Shown here in pieces: positions 1 through 6,976 of a stretch of 38,367 nt of DNA. Both the position numbers and the translations under genes were made by a program. Every line of letters begins with the position of its first letter. The first letter of the stretch is position 1. The notes below the pieces were generated by a model. That model worked only from the letters and a program-made list of their open reading frames with translations, ran no database searches and was not told the origin of the DNA. The stretch is from an uncultured Oscillospiraceae bacterium (GTDB lineage: Bacteria > Bacillota > Clostridia > Oscillospirales > Oscillospiraceae): contig CAJULZ010000010.1 in NCBI GenBank assembly GCA_910587205.1, forward strand, positions 1-38,367, given 5' to 3'.

Positions 1-82
1 AAAATTAGCTTGCTGGCCCCTTTCGGGTGCCTGCAAACTAATCATAGGGGGTGCCTTCCTCTGTTAACCTCCCCGTTTTCCC
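1..82. other. Left edge, no gene seen
   Basis: No start codon with a ribosome binding site and no recognisable protein is seen on either strand. Positions 5-41 can fold into an imperfect hairpin (TTAG/CTAA and TTGC/GCAA arms around a C/G-rich centre), which could be the tail of a structure or terminator from a gene outside the window. Its role is unknown. Confidence 0.3.
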
Positions 83-111
83 TTGCATTTTCCTCTGAAA
101 CCATATATAAT
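83..111 (+). promoter_or_regulatory. Promoter of the L,D-transpeptidase gene
   Basis: A -35 element TTGCAT (83-88), a 17-base spacer and a perfect -10 TATAAT (106-111) fit a sigma-A type promoter. Transcription would start near 118, inside the left arm of the dyad at 109-143. Confidence 0.7.
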
Positions 112-143
112 GAAATGGCCTCCTTGTAGGGGGCCATTTCGTT
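109..143. promoter_or_regulatory. Dyad overlapping -10 and transcription start
   Basis: Arms GAAATGGCC (112-120) and GGCCATTTC (132-140) are perfect inverted repeats separated by 11 bases, and extend to 12 pairs with one wobble. Because it covers the end of the -10 box and the predicted start site, a repressor operator is more likely than a terminator; no clear T-run follows. Confidence 0.5.
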
Positions 144-172
144 ATACGCAAGATATGGTAGGAGGTATCCCC

Positions 173-1321
173 TTGAAACGAATCCTCAGCCTGGTCCTGG
201 CCGCCGCGCTGCTGCTGTGCTCCGGGGTCCATGCGGCATGGGCGGCCGAGCCTATGGCAAGCAACGGCAGGCCCTATTTCATCATGGTCAACCGCGCCCA
301 GAGCACCGTTACCGTCTATGAGCTGGACGAGGACGGCTACTACACCGTTCCCGTAAAGGCCATGATCTGCTCCACCGGGCGGGAGGGCCACGCCACCCCC
401 GCCGGGACCTACGGGATCGGCGGCCGCTGGCCCTGGCTGCACATGATCGACGGCTCCTACGGCCAGTATGCCACCCAGATCTCCGGGAATATCCTGTTCC
501 ATTCGGTGTGTTACACCGAGCGCGCCCCCTCTACCCTGATGACGGAGGAGTACAACGGCCTGGGCGCCCCCGCCTCCCTGGGGTGTGTCCGGCTCCAGAC
601 CGTCGATGCCAAGTGGATTTACGACAACTGCGCCCGAGGCACCAAGGTCGTCATCTATGACAACGCCGATGATCCCGGTCCGCTGGGTAAGCCGGACCGG
701 GCGGTGGATTACATTTCAGAAGAGGACGCCAACGGCTGGGACCCCACCGATCCCCGGGAGGAAAATCCCTGGCGGGAGATTTTGTCCGTCGGGGAGGATC
801 CCGCGCCGGAAGAACCTGCCGAGCCGGAACCGGAAGAGTCCGCGCCGGAGCCCCTTGAGACGGAGACGCCCGCGCCGGAGGAACCCACCCCTGATGAATC
901 CGAGCCTCCCTCGGTGGATCAGGCGGTGTCCTACGCCGACGCGGCCCAGGCGCTGTACCAGCTGTCCGGGGAGGGAAAGTTGACCACCCCCGCTCAGATG
1001 GTAGCCTGGGCGATCAACAACCGCTTGTGGGCGGGCATGATGGGCCGGGACTTCCGCTGTTCCGCTCCCGTCACCCGGCAGGATCTGATCACCATGCTGT
1101 ACCGGTATGAGACGCGGTATCTCCGGCACACGCTCCAGGACTGCGGCCCCCTGTCCCGCTTTGCCGACGGGGAGCAGGTACAAGACTATGCCAAGGACGC
1201 CATGTGCTGGGCGGTGGAAGCGGGCCTCATCCAGAGCGCCTCGGATAATACCCTCCACCCCACCCAATGCGTCAGCCGCGCCCAATTAGACATCATTCTG
1301 GGACGGTACAGCGAACTTTGA
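173..1321 (+). CDS. Secreted L,D-transpeptidase with SLH-like C-terminus
   Basis: The protein (382 aa) should form 3-3 cross-links in peptidoglycan outside the cell. The TTG start at 173 is chosen because GGAGG (161-165) lies 7 bases upstream and a typical signal peptide follows (KR, hydrophobic core, AWA-A near residue 24). The YkuD catalytic domain covers about residues 34-165, with His110 and the SLGC motif holding the likely nucleophile Cys138, followed by Val-Arg as in the family. A linker rich in Pro and Glu (about 205-275) leads to a C-terminal region ending in an S-layer-homology-like segment (Phe-Ala-Asp, then WAVEAGLI, then a Ser-Arg-Ala-Gln helix), which may anchor the enzyme to wall polymers. 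It is monocistronic, with its own promoter and terminator. Enzyme class is secure; the anchoring role is inferred. Confidence 0.9.
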   Translation: MKRILSLVLAAALLLCSGVHAAWAAEPMASNGRPYFIMVNRAQSTVTVYELDEDGYYTVPVKAMICSTGREGHATPAGTYGIGGRWPWLHMIDGSYGQYATQISGNILFHSVCYTERAPSTLMTEEYNGLGAPASLGCVRLQTVDAKWIYDNCARGTKVVIYDNADDPGPLGKPDRAVDYISEEDANGWDPTDPREENPWREILSVGEDPAPEEPAEPEPEESAPEPLETETPAPEEPTPDESEPPSVDQAVSYADAAQALYQLSGEGKLTTPAQMVAWAINNRLWAGMMGRDFRCSAPVTRQDLITMLYRYETRYLRHTLQDCGPLSRFADGEQVQDYAKDAMCWAVEAGLIQSASDNTLHPTQCVSRAQLDIILGRYSEL

Positions 1322-1324
1322 CCA

Positions 1325-1356
1325 CGAAAAGCGCCCCGCTATGCGGGGCGCTTTCG
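1325..1356. terminator. Bidirectional terminator
   Basis: Stem GCGCCCCGC (1331-1339) and GCGGGGCGC (1343-1351) with loop TAT. An A-run on the left and a short T-run on the right allow it to serve both the transpeptidase gene (+) and the convergent primosome pair (-). Confidence 0.8.
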
Positions 1357-1421
1357 TTATGCAGTTTTCCGCTCCACTTTCTGCGTCCTCCCCGCTTCCG
1401 GCACAGATGGGCGGGCTGGTC

Positions 1422-2423
1422 TCACTGTTTAAACCGCAGATCGTCCCCGTAGAACGTCAGCTCCTGGTATAGCCCCCCGATGCGGGAAGTAAGCTGGGGA
1501 CTGTACCGCTGGGCGATGTGATCCATGGACAGGTTGGTGGAGATGATGGTGTGCCGCCCCGCTTGGAGGCGGCCGTTCACCACCTCATACAGGGTGGCCT
1601 GGGCCAAGGGGCCGGTAAACTCGCTGCCCAAATCGTCCAGGATCAGCAGGTCACAGGCCAGATAGCGCCGCACGTCATCCCGGGCCTGCCGCCCCTCCCC
1701 GGCATCCCGGGCAAATCGACGCGCCTCGAAAGCGGCGAACAGGCTCCCCGCGGTGTCGTACACCACGGAGAACCCCCGGCGGGACACCTCCCGGGCGATA
1801 CAGCCGGACAAAAAGGTCTTGCCCAGCCCGGTGCCGCCGGACAGCAGCAGGTTTTTCAGCGGGTAGTGGGGAAACTGCCGGGCAAACCCCTCGCACACGG
1901 CTACCACCCGGTGCATCTGCTCCCGGGGGGAACGGCTCTGCCCCTGCCAGGGCTGGTCGCTGTAAACGTCCAGGCGCAGACGGTCGAAATCCTGCTCGTC
2001 GGTGAGGTTGAGCAGGGCGGTGAGGGCGGATAGCTGCTCCTGGGCGCACAGCCCTTTGAGGCAGACGCACATCTGCCCGTCCACCCAACCCGTATCCCCG
2101 CACCGGGGGCAGGCGGGGGTATCGTCCAGGGCATCCGCCTCATAGCCCAGCCCAGCCAGCAGGCCGGCGCGCTCCCTTTGCAGCTCCTCAACCCGCGCCC
2201 GGATAGAGGAAATTTCCGGGCCGTCCGCCGCCACGGGCCTGCCGCCCACGGCCAGCTCCGCCAGCTCCGCCATGGTTCTGCGCAGGGCGGCGTCTGCCTG
2301 GCCCAGGCGGGGCTCCTCGGCGTACAGCTTCCGCTCCAGCTCAAAGCGGCGGCGCTCCCGATGGTCCCGGCGGCGCTCCAGCCGGGCCAGGGCCCGGCGC
2401 ATTACGGTGGGCTCGTAGGACAT
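1422..2423 (-). CDS. dnaI: Replicative helicase loader, DnaC/DnaI family
   Basis: This 333-aa AAA+ ATPase should load the replicative helicase onto DNA. The N-terminal third is charged and helical. It is followed by a cysteine cluster (CPRC about residue 105, then CVC) like the zinc-binding part of Bacillus DnaI, and then the ATPase core: Walker A GGTGLGKT, Walker B LLILDDLGSE, and a sensor segment IISTNLS. The ATG lies one base after the stop codon of the upstream dnaD gene, so the two are one transcription unit and probably translationally coupled. Annotators often call such clostridial proteins DnaC; the DnaD partner supports the Gram-positive primosome role. A phage-type or IstB-like ATPase is less likely given the zinc cluster and neighbour. 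Confidence 0.85.
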   Translation of the reverse strand: MSYEPTVMRRALARLERRRDHRERRRFELERKLYAEEPRLGQADAALRRTMAELAELAVGGRPVAADGPEISSIRARVEELQRERAGLLAGLGYEADALDDTPACPRCGDTGWVDGQMCVCLKGLCAQEQLSALTALLNLTDEQDFDRLRLDVYSDQPWQGQSRSPREQMHRVVAVCEGFARQFPHYPLKNLLLSGGTGLGKTFLSGCIAREVSRRGFSVVYDTAGSLFAAFEARRFARDAGEGRQARDDVRRYLACDLLILDDLGSEFTGPLAQATLYEVVNGRLQAGRHTIISTNLSMDHIAQRYSPQLTSRIGGLYQELTFYGDDLRFKQ

Positions 2424-2424
2424 C

Positions 2425-3396
2425 TTATCCCCCGCCTTTCCTCTGCTTCTCTAAAAATTGATCCAGCCAGTCGGCGTTTTTCTGGATGCGCTCCTGGCTG
2501 GGCTGGTAGTCCTTGGGCTGGCCCTGGGCGGGCCGCGCGGGGCGTTTGGGGGGCTTGTCCCCCGCCTCCACCTGGGCCGGGGTTTTCCAGCCCGCTTGGT
2601 GCCAGGATTGGAGGATTTTGTTCATGTACGGCCAATTCATGGTTTTTTTCTGGTAGACGGTGCGCTCATAGGCCATGCGGATCAGCTCGTCGCTCACCCC
2701 CAGCTCCACCCAGGCGGCGATAAACTCCCGCTCTTTTTCCACGGCGGGGCGGCGCTCTGTCACCCCCACGGCCTGGAGGATGGCCCACTCCCGGCCGTCC
2801 ACCGCCTCCTGGCGGCGGAGGTAGTCCTGCGCCCGCTCCAGGGTGTCCAGCCCCAGGCGCTTCCATTTAAATGCCTCCCGCTGCACCTGCGGCATCCGGG
2901 GGCAGGCGGCGGGGTTGTTTTTCTGCCGCCGTTCCCGGCGGACGGCCCAGCCGGTGAGCTCCATGATCACCTCGGCGGGCAGGCCCAGGTGATCGTACAT
3001 GGTGTAGAGGCACCGCAGGTCGTTATCGGTGAACACCCGGCCCAACATCCCCTCCAACTCCCGGCATAGCCCCTGGAACACCGGCTCCCGCTCCATGGCG
3101 GCGGCGATTTCGCCCCGGCCGTACTCGGGCAGGCGGTCGTCCTGCTTAGGGGGCGGCGGGGGGGCGGGGGTTTTGTTCGGGGCCTGGGCCAGCCCCAGGG
3201 CGGCCAGCCGCTCCCAGGCGGGGCGCAAGCGGGCGTCCGGCCAGCCCAAACGGGCGGAGGCTCTGTCCCCGTCCCCGCCGCACTCCAGCAGGGCCAGGTA
3301 GAGCAGCGCCCCGTCCCCGTCCCCGGAGTCAAGGAGCAGCCGGGCGGCCTGGGCGGACATGGACAGGATCTCGTTTGGCAGCAGCAGCGCAGACAC
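2425..3396 (-). CDS. dnaD: Primosome protein DnaD
   Basis: A 323-aa DnaD-family replication protein, acting with the adjacent loader to assemble the helicase at origins or restarted forks. The N-terminal part (1-75) resembles the winged-helix region, although its sequence is diverged. A Pro-rich linker is followed by two DnaB_2/DnaD-type helical domains (about 90-165 and 205-265). The second carries YMNKILQSW, which fits the family's YxxxIxxxW motif. The C-terminus is basic and Gln/Lys-rich. The start is GTG (3394-3396), preceded by a G-rich ribosome binding site 7 bases upstream. Two DnaD domains in one protein is common in Clostridia. It is the first gene of the dnaD-dnaI pair. Confidence 0.85.
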   Translation of the reverse strand: MSALLLPNEILSMSAQAARLLLDSGDGDGALLYLALLECGGDGDRASARLGWPDARLRPAWERLAALGLAQAPNKTPAPPPPPKQDDRLPEYGRGEIAAAMEREPVFQGLCRELEGMLGRVFTDNDLRCLYTMYDHLGLPAEVIMELTGWAVRRERRQKNNPAACPRMPQVQREAFKWKRLGLDTLERAQDYLRRQEAVDGREWAILQAVGVTERRPAVEKEREFIAAWVELGVSDELIRMAYERTVYQKKTMNWPYMNKILQSWHQAGWKTPAQVEAGDKPPKRPARPAQGQPKDYQPSQERIQKNADWLDQFLEKQRKGGG

Positions 3397-3712
3397 GGCG
3401 GCGCCCCCCTTTCTTACGTTGATTGCCTCGATTACCTCCGGTTTAAAAAGAAAAAAGGAACTTTAATCCGCTGACCACCAGATTGCGCACCGTTCCAGTT
3501 CTGCACGACAACCAACTGAGGCGGATGAATAAACAGGGGTTGATAACATAGCAACTTTGAAACACCCCCTGTTAAAAAGACGCGGATATGGGGCCACTAT
3601 GGGGGATTTTATGGAGAGAACGTTGAAAGGTCTTTCTTTTTGCATCTTTTTCTTTCTACAGAAAGAAAAAGATGGCCCTTAGCCGGACTTCTATTTTACC
3701 TGATTTCGGCAA
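3397..3712. other. Intergenic region with two inverted repeats
   Basis: This stretch holds no convincing gene; a 60-codon open frame on the minus strand (3463-3645) has no recognisable features. It contains an inverted repeat AACAGGGG (3532-3539) / CCCCTGTT (3566-3573) with a 26-base loop and a separate A/T-rich perfect palindrome at 3643-3674. The dnaD promoter must lie here on the minus strand but no box stands out. Confidence 0.5.
3643..3674. repeat. 14-bp perfect A/T-rich inverted repeat
   Basis: The arm CATCTTTTTCTTTC (3643-3656) and its exact complement (3661-3674) flank the loop TACA. The pyrimidine-only arm is unlike the surrounding GC-rich DNA. It is not followed by a clear T-run on either strand, so it is not a simple terminator. 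Confidence 0.6.
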
Positions 3713-3745
3713 AAAAATCAACCGCCCCCAGGCGGTTGATTTTAC
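3713..3745 (-). terminator. Terminator of the XRE/DUF3169 operon
   Basis: On the minus strand, AAAATCAACCGCC pairs with GGCGGTTGATTTT and is followed by a run of seven T, directly after the stop codon of the zinc-ribbon gene. Confidence 0.9.
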
Positions 3746-3747
3746 CC

Positions 3748-3948
3748 TCAGCTTTTCAGTTTGTCCACATCCCCCAAATAGATAGATACCTCGCCGCAGT
3801 TCGGACAGATCGCCACCTTGGGCTTCCCGATCCGCCCGCTGAACAGCTTGTTTTCCTCAGTGGACAGCACCACGCCGTAGCCCGCGCCCTCCACCTTCAC
3901 CGTGCAGCCCTCCTGCATCTCCGTGCCGCACCTGAGACAGTTCCGCAT
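3748..3948 (-). CDS. Small zinc-ribbon protein
   Basis: A 66-aa protein with two CxxC pairs: CLRC at residues 4-7 and CPNC near residue 48, which should bind one zinc. The middle has a hydrophobic and glycine-rich segment. The ATG at 3948 is preceded by GGAGG at good distance, so this start is preferred over longer in-frame extensions. It is the last gene of a four-gene minus-strand unit, 26 bases after the DUF3169-like gene, and is followed immediately by a strong terminator. Proteins of this shape are often called nucleic-acid-binding zinc-finger proteins; the real role is unknown. Confidence 0.75.
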   Translation of the reverse strand: MRNCLRCGTEMQEGCTVKVEGAGYGVVLSTEENKLFSGRIGKPKVAICPNCGEVSIYLGDVDKLKS

Positions 3949-3974
3949 GAGTTGACCTCCTTTCCTTATCCCTA

Positions 3975-4778
3975 TTACATGGTTGAACCGGGCTTGGACA
4001 GTTTCAGGCAGGTCCAGGCGTACGCCGACTGCCCCACGCCCCAGATGATGCACACCGCCAGGGCGGGCAGGAAGCCCCAGCTGAAGAACATCCCGCCCAG
4101 GGCGAACACCACCCACAGCGCCATGCAGGCGGCGGTCATGGCCCGGTAGGCCTGGAAGGCGCACTGGCCGATGATGAGGCGCTCCGCCTCGTCGCAGCTC
4201 TGATACCACTTTTTCTGGAACTTGGTGTCGTACACCGAGCCCCGCTTCTCCGGGTAGAGCCGCTTGGTCAAGTCCACCAGCTTCTGCTGGAGCACCATGG
4301 GGGCGAACAGGTCCACCAGGAAGGCCGCCAGGCCGCCGAAAAACAGCGCCGCAGGCATCATCCGAGGCGTCCCCGCGTTGTGCACGAACCCGGCGAACAT
4401 GGCCGAGAGCAGGAAGAAGGCCAGCACTGTGGCAAGCCCGGTGATCCAGATGCACACCGACAGCTTGGTCTCGATCTCATTGCCGGCGGCCTCATCCTCC
4501 CCATCCCAGGCGGAAAGCTGCTTTTTCGCGCTGAAATAGATGGGCAGACACACGGCGAACTCTGCCACCGGCAGGGCGATGATTGACCACGGCGCCGCGT
4601 AGTTGGTGAAGAACAGCCCCGCCGCGTCTAAGTTCTCCTGAAAGCCCTCCAAATTCAGAGACACCAGGGAAAAGCCCAGGATGCCGCCGAACGCCAGGCT
4701 GAGCGCCACGATGAGGATGAATTTGGGCAGGGCCTTTTTGTTCTCCTGCTTCACAGGATCGTTATTGTTTTTCATCAT
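3975..4778 (-). CDS. DUF3169-like integral membrane protein
   Basis: A 267-aa protein with about six membrane segments (near residues 20-40, 62-82, 108-130, 140-160, 210-232, 235-255) and a cytoplasmic central part with conserved-looking KRLYPEKRGS and a charged region before it. Its size, the lysine-rich start and the pairing with a short XRE regulator match DUF3169 family proteins of Firmicutes, whose function is not known. The start codon overlaps the end of the XRE gene by 17 bases, so the pair is likely translationally coupled. The ribosome binding site lies within the XRE coding sequence. A transport or stress-sensing role is possible but unsupported. Confidence 0.75.
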   Translation of the reverse strand: MMKNNNDPVKQENKKALPKFILIVALSLAFGGILGFSLVSLNLEGFQENLDAAGLFFTNYAAPWSIIALPVAEFAVCLPIYFSAKKQLSAWDGEDEAAGNEIETKLSVCIWITGLATVLAFFLLSAMFAGFVHNAGTPRMMPAALFFGGLAAFLVDLFAPMVLQQKLVDLTKRLYPEKRGSVYDTKFQKKWYQSCDEAERLIIGQCAFQAYRAMTAACMALWVVFALGGMFFSWGFLPALAVCIIWGVGQSAYAWTCLKLSKPGSTM

Positions 4779-4977
4779 TCTCCCCCTCCAGGCTGAAGAT
4801 GTCTTCCACCGTCACGCCGCAGATTTTCGCCAGCGTGAGGGCCAGCGTCACCGACGGGGAGTAGTCCCCCCGCTCGATGAGGCTGATAGTCTGCCGGGAC
4901 ACCCCGGCCAGCCGCCCCAGCTCCTGCTGGTTCACCCCCAAGGCGGCGCGGCGCTCCTTCAAGCGGTTTTTCAGCAT
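4762..4977 (-). CDS. Short XRE-family repressor
   Basis: A 71-aa protein consisting only of a helix-turn-helix domain. NQQELGRLAGVSRQTISLIE forms the two DNA-binding helices (about residues 15-34), followed by the typical SPSVTLALTLAKICGVTVEDIF tail. Such regulators bind as dimers to short dyads. It lies 15 bases downstream of the small membrane-peptide gene and overlaps the DUF3169-like gene. The four-fold 21-bp dyad array upstream of the operon (5192-5275) is the obvious candidate binding site, so autoregulation is inferred. Confidence 0.9.
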   Translation of the reverse strand: MLKNRLKERRAALGVNQQELGRLAGVSRQTISLIERGDYSPSVTLALTLAKICGVTVEDIFSLEGENDEKQ

Positions 4978-4992
4978 AGCCGCGCCCCCCTG

Positions 4993-5178
4993 TCACTCAA
5001 CCGTCCCGTTCTCCGAGATAAAGCCGTCCCACAGTTGCCGGATCCGGCCCTTTTCCCCGTTCATGCGGGTGTGGGCCTCCTGGATGCCGTTGCGCACCGC
5101 CCACTTGATGACGAAATACAGCGCAGCCAGCACGATCAGCGCCGTGCCGCCGCTCACGCCCAGTTCGTTCCAAATCAT
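4993..5178 (-). CDS. Small single-span membrane protein
   Basis: A 61-aa protein with one hydrophobic segment (about residues 12-28, ALIVLAALYFVIKWAV) and a charged C-terminal part. AGGAGG stands 8 bases before the ATG. It is the first gene of the XRE/DUF3169 unit and its ribosome binding site touches the first 21-bp iteron. No family is recognised with confidence; small membrane peptides often lead such operons. It could be a partner or modulator of the DUF3169-like protein. Confidence 0.7.
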   Translation of the reverse strand: MIWNELGVSGGTALIVLAALYFVIKWAVRNGIQEAHTRMNGEKGRIRQLWDGFISENGTVE

Positions 5179-5191
5179 GGCAAAATCCTCC

Positions 5192-5275
5192 TGACATGTA
5201 TTTTTGTCGTTCTGACAAGTCCCTTTGCCTTTATGACAATATTGATTGTCATTCTGACAATTTTATTTGTCATTC
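5192..5275. promoter_or_regulatory. Four 21-bp iterons with TGACAA-N6-TTGTCA dyads
   Basis: Sites begin at 5192, 5213, 5234 and 5255, exactly 21 bases apart. Sites three and four match TGACAA-N6-TTGTCA perfectly. Site one reads TGACAT/TTGTCG and site two TGACAA/TTGCCT. Three of the four are followed by the same spacer TTC. The period of two helical turns would place four bound dimers on one face of the DNA. The array sits directly upstream of the ribosome binding site of the operon ending at 3748, so it probably also contains its promoter. The XRE protein encoded there is the natural ligand. Confidence 0.85.
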
Positions 5276-5351
5276 AAAGAATACCACATCCCAGAGCCCC
5301 TGTCAAGGGTATTTCGCAAATTTTTCAAAAGTGTAAAATCTTTCCCGGGGG

Positions 5352-5380
5352 TTGCCATAAGGCGTCGAATTTTGTAAAAT
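5352..5380 (+). promoter_or_regulatory. Promoter of the GH25 lysozyme gene
   Basis: TTGCCA (5352-5357), 17-base spacer, TAAAAT (5375-5380). The start codon is 45 bases downstream, with a GGAG ribosome binding site before it. Confidence 0.65.
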
Positions 5381-5425
5381 GGAGGTCAACAGAACACACA
5401 CGCCCCCCGGAGAAAAGGAGAACCC

Positions 5426-6928
5426 ATGAAAAAACGTTTGGCAGTCCCCCTCCTGGCCGTCCTGATGGCGGTCACACTCAGCCCGTCCGCCCAGGCCGTC
5501 CCGGATCTGGGATCCCCCTTTGCCGACCTGCCCGAGGCCCACTGGTCGTACCAATACGTGCTCCCGCTGTACGAGCAGGAGGTGGTGAACGGCTACCCGG
5601 ACGGCACGTTCCGCCCCGCCGGGGACGTCACCTGGGGGGAATCCTTCAAGCTGCTCCTGCTGGCCACCGGCTGCGAACAGCCCGAGCCGGAGGAGGGCAA
5701 GCATTGGGCCTACCCCTACATACAGCCCGCCCTGGACAACCAGCTGGTCTACCGCTACGACGAGGAGGCGCTGGACGACATCCCCACCCGGCTGGAGGTG
5801 GCCCGGATGACCGCCAGGGCCTTGGATCTCACCGATATCTCAGGGCAGAGCCCCTATAACGACTGCGACGACGGCTACGTCACCGAGCTGTTCGAGAAGG
5901 GGATCATGGACGGCTTCCTCAATGAAGACGGCAGCCGCTCCTTCCAGCCGGGAAAAACCATCTCCCGGGAGGAGCTGTCCACCATCGTGTGGCGGGTGAT
6001 GAACGTGGACGTGAGCCAGGGGATGTTCCGCTTCCGGGACAACTACTGGCTGGACGTGCTGGATACGGTGGCCCCCGTCCCCTTTGTCCCGGAGCAGTTT
6101 GTCCGGGATGAGGAGACCCGGCGGATTTCCTACACCGGCGGCTACTTCGCCCGCGGCATCGACGTGTCCGGCCACAAGCGGGACATCGACTGGCCCGCGG
6201 TGGCGGCGGACGGCATCGACTTTGCCATCGTCCGGGCGGGCAACCGGCTGTATGGGAAGGACAGCACCGCCGAGATCTTTGAGGACTCCTATTTCCACAC
6301 CAACATGCAGGGGGCCATCGACGCGGGGCTGGACGTGGGGGCCTATTTCTTCTCCGCCGCCGTCACGGTGGAGGAGGCCATTGAGGAAGCGGACAAGCTG
6401 CTGGAAATGGTGGAGCCCTACCGGGAGCACATTACCTACCCGGTGGTGTGCGACTGGGAGTACCTGGGCGGCAAGGAGTCCCGGGCCTACGGCGTGGACG
6501 CCAAGACCATCACCGACTGTATCCTGGCCTTTTGCCGCCGGGTGGCGGACGCGGGCTACACCCCCATGGTCTACTTCAACGAGTACTGCGGCTATTTGAA
6601 GATGGATCTGAGCCGCCTGACCGAATTCCCGTTCTGGTACGCGGAGTACGCCGACACCCCCAAGTGCATCTACAACTTCCAGATGTGGCAGTACTCCTCC
6701 AAAGGGGAGGTGGCGGGCATCGAGTCCGCGGTGGATATGAACCTGTGCTTTGTGCCCTACCCCGAGGGGGCGGTCCCCTATCCCAACGCGGCGCAGACCC
6801 CCGCTCCTTCAGACCCGGCGGCCACAGGCTCGCCGGAGCCCGTGCCCACGGAATCCCTGGAGCCGGACCCTGGGGCCTCCCAGCCCGTGGAATCGGGGCC
6901 GTTGTTCTACGACCCCGTCCCCATGTGA
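5426..6928 (+). CDS. Secreted SLH-anchored GH25 lysozyme
   Basis: A 500-aa exported muramidase expected to cleave the MurNAc-GlcNAc bond of peptidoglycan. A signal peptide ends near SAQA (residue 24). Three SLH-like units follow (about 28-82, 88-137, 140-195; Phe-Ala-Asp, NGYPDGTFRP, MDGF with FQPG), which usually bind pyruvylated wall polymers. The GH25 domain covers about 238-445. Asp246 (GIDVSGH) and the Asp343-Trp-Glu345 pair occupy the catalytic positions, and QMWQYSS near 419-425 is the conserved last strand. The tail (450-500) is rich in Pro, Glu and Ser. It has its own promoter and terminator. Together with the transpeptidase at 173-1321, it suggests an SLH-based wall-attachment system in this organism. 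Confidence 0.92.
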   Translation: MKKRLAVPLLAVLMAVTLSPSAQAVPDLGSPFADLPEAHWSYQYVLPLYEQEVVNGYPDGTFRPAGDVTWGESFKLLLLATGCEQPEPEEGKHWAYPYIQPALDNQLVYRYDEEALDDIPTRLEVARMTARALDLTDISGQSPYNDCDDGYVTELFEKGIMDGFLNEDGSRSFQPGKTISREELSTIVWRVMNVDVSQGMFRFRDNYWLDVLDTVAPVPFVPEQFVRDEETRRISYTGGYFARGIDVSGHKRDIDWPAVAADGIDFAIVRAGNRLYGKDSTAEIFEDSYFHTNMQGAIDAGLDVGAYFFSAAVTVEEAIEEADKLLEMVEPYREHITYPVVCDWEYLGGKESRAYGVDAKTITDCILAFCRRVADAGYTPMVYFNEYCGYLKMDLSRLTEFPFWYAEYADTPKCIYNFQMWQYSSKGEVAGIESAVDMNLCFVPYPEGAVPYPNAAQTPAPSDPAATGSPEPVPTESLEPDPGASQPVESGPLFYDPVPM

Positions 6929-6937
6929 CGGCGTGAA

Positions 6938-6976
6938 AACGCCCTCCCCCGCTGCGCGGGGGAGGGCGTTGATTTT
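6938..6976. terminator. Bidirectional terminator
   Basis: A 15-bp perfect stem (6938-6952 with 6956-6970, loop TGC) lies between convergent genes. GATTTT follows on the plus strand and TTTTC on the minus strand. Confidence 0.85.

Noticed and set aside
112..140. Dyad before the transpeptidase as a terminator
   Set aside because: It overlaps a good -10 box and lacks a T-run, so an operator is the better reading.
38..502. Long minus-strand open frame opposite the transpeptidase
   Set aside because: Gly/Pro/Ala-rich composition, no ribosome binding site and no domain; it mirrors a clear gene on the other strand.
3463..3645. 60-codon minus-strand open frame in the gap after dnaD
   Set aside because: Its start falls in the A/T palindrome, no ribosome binding site or motif is visible, and it is too short to support alone.
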